DNA of 7,472 bases from Patescibacteria group bacterium (GTDB lineage: Bacteria; Patescibacteriota; Microgenomatia; UBA1400; MFAQ01). The notes beneath the pieces are model-generated. The model was not told where the DNA came from. It was given only the letters and a program-made list of their open reading frames with translations, and did not search any database. The translations under genes were made by a program, and so were the position numbers. Numbering within the stretch: position 1 is the stretch's first letter; every line of letters starts with the position of its first letter. Below are positions 1 to 4,881 of the stretch, in pieces. The DNA lies in NCBI GenBank assembly GCA_018817845.1, contig JAHITH010000046.1, forward strand, positions 1-7,472. Direction: 5' to 3'.

Positions 1-583
1 GGGTAAGTTTGCTGGCTGGGAACCGGACTTGTTGGTAGGAACGGGTGTGCGGGAAAAGGTGATGGGGGTAGTGGGATTGGGTAGAATTGGTAGGTGGACG
101 GTTAAGTTGGCTAAGGGTTTGGGGATGAAGGTAATTTATAATTCTAGGACGAGAGATGAAGAATATGAGGAGATGGAGGGGGTGGTTTATCATTCGCTGG
201 AACAACTTTTAGAGATGGTAGACGTAGTGAGTCTGAGTGTGCCTTTGTGTAAAGAAACGGAAGGATTGATGGGTAAGAAAGAGTTGAAGTTAATGAAGCG
301 GTCGGCGATTTTGATTAATACTGCTAGGGGGCCGGTGATTAATGAGAATGATTTAATTGAAGCTTTGGAAGCTGGCAGAATTGCTGGGGCAGGGCTAGAT
401 GTGTTTTGGGACGAGATAAATATTCCAAAAAGGCTGATTAAACTACCTAATGTGGTTTTAACGCCGCACATTGCTTCTGCCACAATTGAGGTAAGGCTGG
501 CTATGGCAGAGATGGTGGTAGATTCTGTGAGAGCGGTGTTAAATGGAAGAATGCCAGAGACGGTGGTAAATATGAAGAAATGA
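1..583 (+). CDS. D-isomer-specific 2-hydroxyacid dehydrogenase, glyoxylate/hydroxypyruvate reductase-like (5' partial)
   Basis: NAD(P)-dependent oxidoreductase that would interconvert a 2-oxoacid (glyoxylate, hydroxypyruvate or similar) and its D-2-hydroxyacid in the cytosol. The frame is open to the left edge (first full codon at base 2), and the family pattern G-W-x-P-D-L-L lies before the first possible start. The N-terminal part, roughly 130-140 residues in usual 310-335-residue relatives, is therefore outside the window. The Rossmann motif GLGRIG lies at 74-91. After strand beta-2 comes NSRTR (140-154) instead of an acidic residue, a pattern seen in reductases that accept NADP. The catalytic triad is intact: Arg in NTARG (codon 326-328), Glu in DVFWDE (413-415) and His in TPHIAS (467-469). 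The proline that usually follows the catalytic Glu is Ile here. The exact substrate cannot be read from sequence; phosphoglycerate or D-lactate dehydrogenase are less likely alternatives. It ends in TGA, overlapping the next start as ATGA. Confidence 0.93.
   Translation, partial: GKFAGWEPDLLVGTGVREKVMGVVGLGRIGRWTVKLAKGLGMKVIYNSRTRDEEYEEMEGVVYHSLEQLLEMVDVVSLSVPLCKETEGLMGKKELKLMKRSAILINTARGPVINENDLIEALEAGRIAGAGLDVFWDEINIPKRLIKLPNVVLTPHIASATIEVRLAMAEMVVDSVRAVLNGRMPETVVNMKK
580..583 (+). promoter_or_regulatory. ATGA stop/start overlap (translational coupling)
   Basis: The ATG of the small membrane-protein gene (580-582) overlaps the TGA of the dehydrogenase (581-583). No convincing Shine-Dalgarno sequence precedes it; the nearest purines are GAAGAA directly before ATG. 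Ribosomes finishing the dehydrogenase probably re-initiate here, so the two proteins should be made from one mRNA. Confidence 0.75.
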
Positions 584-834
584 AAAAGGAGGAAGAAAAC
601 GGTAGGCAATTGAAATTGGGTGAGCGAGATGGGGAGGAGGATCGGGGTGAAAAAAAGAAGAATAAAAAAAAGAGAAATAAACCTAGAGAGAGATGGGTGA
701 TATTTGCGGTGCTTTTTATTACGATATTGGTTAGTTTGGGTTTTTATATTGTTTCAGGAGGAGTTAAGTTGGAGAAAAAGGAAAAAGTGGAGAAAAATAG
801 AGATTTTTTTGGCTCGGCGGTGTATGAGTTTTAA
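580..834 (+). CDS. Small single-pass membrane protein, lysine-rich N-terminus, unknown function
   Basis: An 84-residue protein that I do not recognise. Residues 1-38 are extremely charged: an acidic/basic mix followed by a lysine-arginine block at about 25-38. One clear hydrophobic helix follows at about 39-58, then a short charged tail ending in FFGSAVYEF. By the positive-inside rule the long basic N-terminus faces the cytoplasm and the roughly 25-residue tail faces outward. There is no lipobox or signal-peptidase site. It overlaps the dehydrogenase by 4 bases, so it is very likely cotranslated with it and a real gene despite its size. The basic segment is written by A-rich DNA including A7 and A8 runs (about 648-671). 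The next gene starts 62 bases downstream with its own promoter, so the operon probably ends here, although no hairpin terminator is visible. The function may be that of a membrane anchor or accessory peptide, but this is not shown. Confidence 0.7.
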   Translation: MKKEEENGRQLKLGERDGEEDRGEKKKNKKKRNKPRERWVIFAVLFITILVSLGFYIVSGGVKLEKKEKVEKNRDFFGSAVYEF

Positions 835-882
835 TACGTTAACATTTTAAGTGTTCTTCCTCCTTACTTTGATATTATTTGA

Positions 883-896
883 TGTAAAATGGTGGT
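883..896 (+). promoter_or_regulatory. -10 promoter element and leaderless start of the 897 gene
   Basis: A TG at 883-884 directly precedes TAAAAT (885-890), which resembles the sigma-70 -10 box. Only six bases (GGTGGT) separate it from ATG at 897, so transcription would begin at or next to the start codon. No -35 hexamer sits at a 16-18 base spacing, and GGTGGT is not a Shine-Dalgarno site. Confidence 0.6.
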
Positions 897-1901
897 ATGG
901 AAGGTGAAAGTAATTTACAAGCGTTTTCGGTTGAACAATTGTCCACGACTGAGAAAATATTACCCAGTAAAATAGCTGAGATAACTCATGATATTGAGGC
1001 AGGAGAACGAAGGAAACTTGATGTTGTGTTGGAGAATGTATCTGAAGCTGCTAAGAATGTGTCTGGTAAAACACAGGAAAAATTTGCTTTTATGGGTAGT
1101 ATGGGTATGTATGCTTTGCTCAACGAACTTAAGCAAGATGATTCAAAAATTGGAGACTTAATGTTGTTAGAACAAAGGATTGCTGGTGGAAAAAATGATT
1201 TTGACATATGTGTGGAAGAGGATAAAAAACAAAAAGTAATGCAAGAATTTGGCTGGGGTGAGAAAGAACAAGAGTTGAGTAGAGGATATGTTGGCTTGGG
1301 AAAACAAATGGTTGATTTTTTGGTTCGACAAGAAAACTCTGATTTTCCCTGGCAAGCCGTGGTTCTTGAGGGTAAAACGATTTATGTTCAAAACCCTGAA
1401 GAAATGATTTTTGAAAAAATGGGGGCACTTATTGACCCCGGTTTAGATGAAGGAGGAGAACAAAAAAAAGCGGAGGTAAAGTGGGGAGTAGATATTAAAA
1501 TTTTAAAAACCTATTTATTAGTAAAGAAAGGATTCACATTTGAACAATTGGATACTTACCTTGCAGATAAATGGAAAGTATATGCCGAAGCTAAAAGATA
1601 TGGTTCCGTGATGCAACTTGCAGAAAATTTTGGATTGACTGAAACGGTCAAGGATTTAGTAAAACCAGTCTTGGAGAAAGCACTGAGGAGAGAGTCAAAT
1701 GATGTTAGAGCAGATCTTATTGCTTATGCCGGTGAAGGTTCGGAGCAGATAGTGGACACTTTGTTGGCAGTTACCGATAAAGCAAGTTTTGTGGAGTCAA
1801 TGAAGGTTTTTGTAGATCATAAGATGGGCAAGCTTGATACATATGAGGAAGCTCAAGCGAAAGCTAATTTGCAATATAAAGAAATTCTGGTTGTTGGTTG
1901 A
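897..1901 (+). CDS. Putative nucleotidyltransferase-fold protein (AbiEii/MNT-like) with helical C-terminus
   Basis: A 334-residue soluble protein with no signal peptide or membrane helix. Residues 62-76 (FAFMGSMGMYALLNE) followed by KNDFDI (99-104) resemble the G-S...D-x-D core of the DNA polymerase beta-type nucleotidyltransferase fold. A third acidic residue, Asp140, lies in VDFL. Next come NPEEMIFEKMGAL (166-178) and KWGVDIKIL (195-203), which resemble the conserved E-K and K-x-x-x-D helices after the core in AbiEii-like and related families. From the fold one expects transfer of a nucleotide to a protein, RNA or small molecule, or a degenerate binding version. Which of these applies is unknown. 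The remainder (about 204-334) looks all-helical and is unrecognised. The ATG is chosen because a -10 box lies six bases upstream. It is followed after 94 bases by a separately promoted peptidase-like gene. The call rests on motif spacing alone; an uncharacterised family without catalytic activity remains possible. Confidence 0.55.
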   Translation: MEGESNLQAFSVEQLSTTEKILPSKIAEITHDIEAGERRKLDVVLENVSEAAKNVSGKTQEKFAFMGSMGMYALLNELKQDDSKIGDLMLLEQRIAGGKNDFDICVEEDKKQKVMQEFGWGEKEQELSRGYVGLGKQMVDFLVRQENSDFPWQAVVLEGKTIYVQNPEEMIFEKMGALIDPGLDEGGEQKKAEVKWGVDIKILKTYLLVKKGFTFEQLDTYLADKWKVYAEAKRYGSVMQLAENFGLTETVKDLVKPVLEKALRRESNDVRADLIAYAGEGSEQIVDTLLAVTDKASFVESMKVFVDHKMGKLDTYEEAQAKANLQYKEILVVG

Positions 1902-1995
1902 GTTGAGGCATAAGGATTTTTATTTCGTCCAGTGAGAAATCAAACTTATTTGACTGAATAGTGTGTCTAGAGTTCAGATATAGTATATTACGTAT
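1902..1995. other. Intergenic region carrying the promoter of the 1996 gene
   Basis: This is the longest gap in the window, 94 bases. It holds a weak 5-bp inverted repeat, TCAAA-CTTA-TTTGA (1940-1953), and the promoter listed at 1984-1989. No rho-independent terminator is apparent after the gene ending at 1901: there is a T run near 1917-1921 but no GC-rich stem before it. I see no small ORF or RNA in it. Confidence 0.5.
1984..1995 (+). promoter_or_regulatory. -10 promoter element and leaderless start of the 1996 gene
   Basis: TATATT at 1984-1989 matches the -10 consensus in five of six positions. It lies six bases before ATG at 1996, the same geometry as upstream of 897, and nothing like a ribosome-binding site lies between. 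A second possible hexamer, TATAGT (1979-1984), overlaps it. Confidence 0.6.
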
Positions 1996-2955
1996 ATGGA
2001 GGAACTTGTTGAAACTGAAGCTGCATCAGAGATTGCCAGAGATAAAAAGGATATTCTTCATAAATATCCAGGCTTATCTTTTTTGGAAAAATTGAAAGAT
2101 GTAAGCAATGTTAATTATGAGAAAGAGGAAGAAAAGGTGCTGATATCTTTTGATAGCACTGACGGCTATCGCTTTAAGTATACCCTGCGAATCCCAACAC
2201 AGAAAGACTTTGTCAGAGACCCCGAAATATTTGGCCTTGATTGTTCTAATTATCTTATTGTTGAATCTTGCATTATTAATTACGGAGTAAAGGAGGAAAA
2301 CCTTTTAGAATCCTTTAAACGCCAGGATCCAAATAAGAAAAACGTGGTTTATCTCGTAGACACACAAGCACCACATCTATTTGAAATCCCCGATTCTATT
2401 TTAGAAGAAAATAATCCCGTAGAAGGATATCAAACTAGAAATCATTACATATACTCCAATAGTGAATTCTCGAAACGTATTCAAGCAGTATTTATGCCGA
2501 TCGTTACGACAGATGCTGGACTTGCTGTTTTAGCGCACGAGTATGGACATGCACGAACTTTTAAAGACGCTTGGTTAAGATATAAGAAAGAATCTGATGA
2601 ACTAGAAAATTCTTTCAATCCTTTTGACGTGAGCGCGAGACATGATGTTGAGAGGGCGCGTAATCTACATAGAGAGAAGTGGAACAATAAAGAAGAACGA
2701 TTTGCTACCGCTGTTGGACTAAATTGGTGGAGACATTTTAGAAGAAAAATGGTCCTTTCTCAAAAAAATGATAGTCAATTTAAAATTAGCTTATATTATG
2801 GATTGATGGATAATGAGCTGTCTAGAGAATTTGTAAAAAATGACGAAACAAGAGTAATCAGAAACCCAGATAAATATGAGAAAATGTTTATAAATATCGA
2901 GAAAAAAGTCATAGCAGCACACCATGGCATTTATGATATTAAAAAAAGTAAATAG
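1996..2955 (+). CDS. Putative zinc-dependent metallopeptidase (HEYGH), cytosolic, family unknown
   Basis: A 319-residue protein with one strong motif: a hydrophobic helix leading into HEYGH at residues 181-185 (2536-2550), the HExxH zinc-binding and catalytic signature of zincin peptidases. About 49 residues on, E-E-R-F-A-T-A (233-239) starts a second helix; Glu234 (or Glu233) is a plausible third zinc ligand of the gluzincin kind. No signal peptide or membrane segment is seen, so it probably acts in the cytoplasm. Residues 1-175 are mixed alpha/beta and unrecognised; the C-terminus is basic. ATG at 1996 is the only sensible start: a -10 box is six bases upstream and no ATG, GTG or TTG occurs in frame for the next 19 codons. 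The GGAGGA just inside the gene (1998-2003) is therefore coding, not a ribosome-binding site. The DNA lacks the G-over-C bias of its surroundings, a possible sign of later arrival. Target and role are unknown; a non-peptidase zincin is possible. Confidence 0.6.
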   Translation: MEELVETEAASEIARDKKDILHKYPGLSFLEKLKDVSNVNYEKEEEKVLISFDSTDGYRFKYTLRIPTQKDFVRDPEIFGLDCSNYLIVESCIINYGVKEENLLESFKRQDPNKKNVVYLVDTQAPHLFEIPDSILEENNPVEGYQTRNHYIYSNSEFSKRIQAVFMPIVTTDAGLAVLAHEYGHARTFKDAWLRYKKESDELENSFNPFDVSARHDVERARNLHREKWNNKEERFATAVGLNWWRHFRRKMVLSQKNDSQFKISLYYGLMDNELSREFVKNDETRVIRNPDKYEKMFINIEKKVIAAHHGIYDIKKSK

Positions 2956-2991
2956 ATTTTCAAATTGTTGTAAGGTTGTGGACTATCTGTG

Positions 2992-4881
2992 TTACATTTC
3001 CGATGAGAAACTTTCCAAAAGGTAGTTGATGGTTTTGTTCCAGATGGGGGAAGCGCCGGTTACGCCAGAGGCGACCCTGCTCATGGGGGAGTTGTTGTTG
3101 TTTCCTACCCAGACACCAACCAAAAAATTAGGGGTGTAGCCTATTGTCCAGTTGTCTCTTAAGTCATTACTGGTGCCGGTTTTTACGGCCACCTTAGCTT
3201 TTTTAATATTCAAATATGAGTTAGTGCCGAAGGCTGGAGTGCGGGCGTTGTTGTTTGATAAGATATCGGTGATTTGGTAGGCTGTTCTTGATTTAATTAC
3301 TTGGACTGGTTGATTTTTTTTAATGATTAGGGATTTGTTTTCTGGGTTTTGAACAGAGAGAATTGATGTTAGTGGAGTGGAAACACCAGAGTTGGCAAAG
3401 GCAGAGTAGGCTACGGCGAGATCGGTCATTTTTACTTCTAAACTACCTAGAGCGGCGGAAGGACCGTAGCGGCTGGGGTCGTCCCAAGTGGTGATGCCCA
3501 TTTTTTGAGCTAGAGATATAAAATTATTGACACCGTTTTTGGTAGCTAAAAGAACGGAAGGAATGTTGTAAGAGCTTCCTAGAGCTTGTGTTAGAGTAAT
3601 GTGTCCGTGATACTTGCCGTCGTAGTTTCTGGGTGAGTATGGAGGAGAGCCCGGTAGATGGATGGTGATGGGTGAGTCGTTGATGGTGGCAGAGGGGGTG
3701 GCGCCTAGTTCGAAGGCTAAGGCGTAGTTAATGGGTTTAATGGCCGAACCTGGTTGGCGAGAGGCGGTGGTAAGGTTGACGTTACCGTCTATGGAGCTAT
3801 TAAAATAATCTTTGGAGCCGACCATGGCCAGTATTTCACCTGTTTGGGGAGCGGTGATGATGCCGGCACCGTTACGGATGTTTAGATTGGAAAGCCTGTT
3901 GACTTCTGTGGTGATAAAATCTTGAAACTGTTTTTGGATGTCAAGATCTAAGCTAGTGGTAACGATTAAACCACCATGATTGACGAGGTTTTCACCAAAC
4001 TGATCCACCAAGATATCTTTTACGTACATGACAAAATGGGGGGCTTGGATTTCTATTTCAAGAGGCGAAAACTTAAGTAGAGCGTTGATGGCTTGGTCAT
4101 ATTCTGACTGGGAAATGTATCTGGAGGAGAGCATTTGGTCAAGAACAAAACGCTGACGATCGATGGCTAGTTCTGGGTGAGCACCAAAGGGTGAGTACTT
4201 GCTAGGGGCTTTGGTTAAACCAGCTAGAAAGCTGGCCTGAGCAAGACTTAAGTCTTGGGCGTTGGTGGAAAAATATTGTTGAGCGGCTTCTTGAATGCCG
4301 TAGGCTGGACCACCAAACCCAATTTGGTTTAGGTACATTTGAAAAATGGTGTCTTTGCTGTAAGTTTTTTCCGTATAAATGGCTAGAACAAGTTCCTTTA
4401 TTTTTCTTATTAAGCTTCTTTGTGGGGTAAGTAGGGTATTTTTTATCAGTTGTTGAGTAATGGTGGAGCCGCCCTCTAGTTGTTGACTGGTGATATTTTT
4501 GAAAAATGCACGAATGATACTTGAGAGTGAGAAACCATGGTGAGAGTAGAAGTCTTTGTCTTCTGCGGCCAGAAAGGCGTTTTTGACGTGGTTGGGAAGA
4601 GTGTTTAGGCTAACCAGGGTACGATTTTCTTGTTTGTAGATTTTAAATAATAACTGTCCATTCCGATCAAGAATTTGAGTGGTAAGTTTTGGTGGGTGTG
4701 TTGTGAGGTCTCCTGGATTGGGTAGATTGTGGAAGATGCTGAAGTATATAAAGATTGATAGGAGAAGGAAAATTAAAATGGTTGGGCGAAGATGAAATTT
4801 GGTTAGTAGTTGAAGGAGAAAAATTAAAAGCTTGTAGAAAGGTTGGCCAATTAGGTTTAGTAGAGAGATATTAGTCGCCAT
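2992..4881 (-). CDS. Class A penicillin-binding protein, short cysteine-free paralogue (GT51 + transpeptidase)
   Basis: A bifunctional peptidoglycan synthase of 629 residues. It polymerises lipid II glycan strands and cross-links stem peptides outside the membrane. A hydrophobic stretch at about 14-26 precedes the main anchor helix (about 33-50). Glycosyltransferase 51 motifs are in order: ED-K-D-F-x-x-H-x-G with catalytic Glu107, GGSTITQQ (137-144), RKIKE with the second catalytic Glu163, KDTIFQMYLN (176-185) and RQRFVL (242-247). Transpeptidase motifs are SAIK (nucleophile Ser379, Lys382), SYN (437-439) and KTGT (567-570). In the fourth GT motif the common I-L-E is I-F-Q. The protein stops about 60 residues after KTGT and has no C-terminal extension. 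It contains no cysteine. It is the second gene of a two-gene operon; its ATG (4881-4879) lies 11 bases inside the end of the first gene, with no Shine-Dalgarno site. It converges on the peptidase gene with 36 bases between and no visible terminator. Confidence 0.96.
   Translation of the reverse strand: MATNISLLNLIGQPFYKLLIFLLQLLTKFHLRPTILIFLLLSIFIYFSIFHNLPNPGDLTTHPPKLTTQILDRNGQLLFKIYKQENRTLVSLNTLPNHVKNAFLAAEDKDFYSHHGFSLSSIIRAFFKNITSQQLEGGSTITQQLIKNTLLTPQRSLIRKIKELVLAIYTEKTYSKDTIFQMYLNQIGFGGPAYGIQEAAQQYFSTNAQDLSLAQASFLAGLTKAPSKYSPFGAHPELAIDRQRFVLDQMLSSRYISQSEYDQAINALLKFSPLEIEIQAPHFVMYVKDILVDQFGENLVNHGGLIVTTSLDLDIQKQFQDFITTEVNRLSNLNIRNGAGIITAPQTGEILAMVGSKDYFNSSIDGNVNLTTASRQPGSAIKPINYALAFELGATPSATINDSPITIHLPGSPPYSPRNYDGKYHGHITLTQALGSSYNIPSVLLATKNGVNNFISLAQKMGITTWDDPSRYGPSAALGSLEVKMTDLAVAYSAFANSGVSTPLTSILSVQNPENKSLIIKKNQPVQVIKSRTAYQITDILSNNNARTPAFGTNSYLNIKKAKVAVKTGTSNDLRDNWTIGYTPNFLVGVWVGNNNNSPMSRVASGVTGASPIWNKTINYLLESFSSEM
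4871..4881 (-). promoter_or_regulatory. 11-base gene overlap, translational coupling of the two PBP genes
   Basis: The downstream PBP starts at 4881 and the upstream PBP stops at 4871. The bases just before the start, read on the - strand, end in CTCATATC and contain no GGAG-like sequence. No other in-frame Met occurs for well over 100 codons. Coupled re-initiation is the simplest explanation for expression of the second gene. Confidence 0.7.

Noticed and set aside
581..583. TGA read as glycine (recoded lineage)
   Set aside because: TGA closes the dehydrogenase at its natural family end and also closes the gene at 1899-1901. No in-frame TGA occurs inside any recognised domain.
648..671. A7 and A8 runs as a programmed slippage site in the small membrane protein
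   Set aside because: Both alternative frames after the A8 run hit a stop within about ten codons and would only give a truncated soluble peptide. The runs are explained by lysine codons.
1129..1428. Antisense reading frames opposite the nucleotidyltransferase-like gene
   Set aside because: They have no promoter or start context and no recognisable motifs, and they lie opposite a gene with coherent domains.
1949..1954. TTGACT as a -35 box for the 1996 gene
   Set aside because: It is 24-29 bases from the candidate -10 hexamers, far beyond the usual 16-18 spacing.
1998..2003. GGAGGA as a Shine-Dalgarno site
   Set aside because: It lies inside the start region of the peptidase gene and no in-frame start codon follows at a useful distance.
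2956..2991. Bidirectional terminator between the converging peptidase and PBP genes
   Set aside because: No stable GC-rich stem followed by a T run is visible on either strand in these 36 bases.
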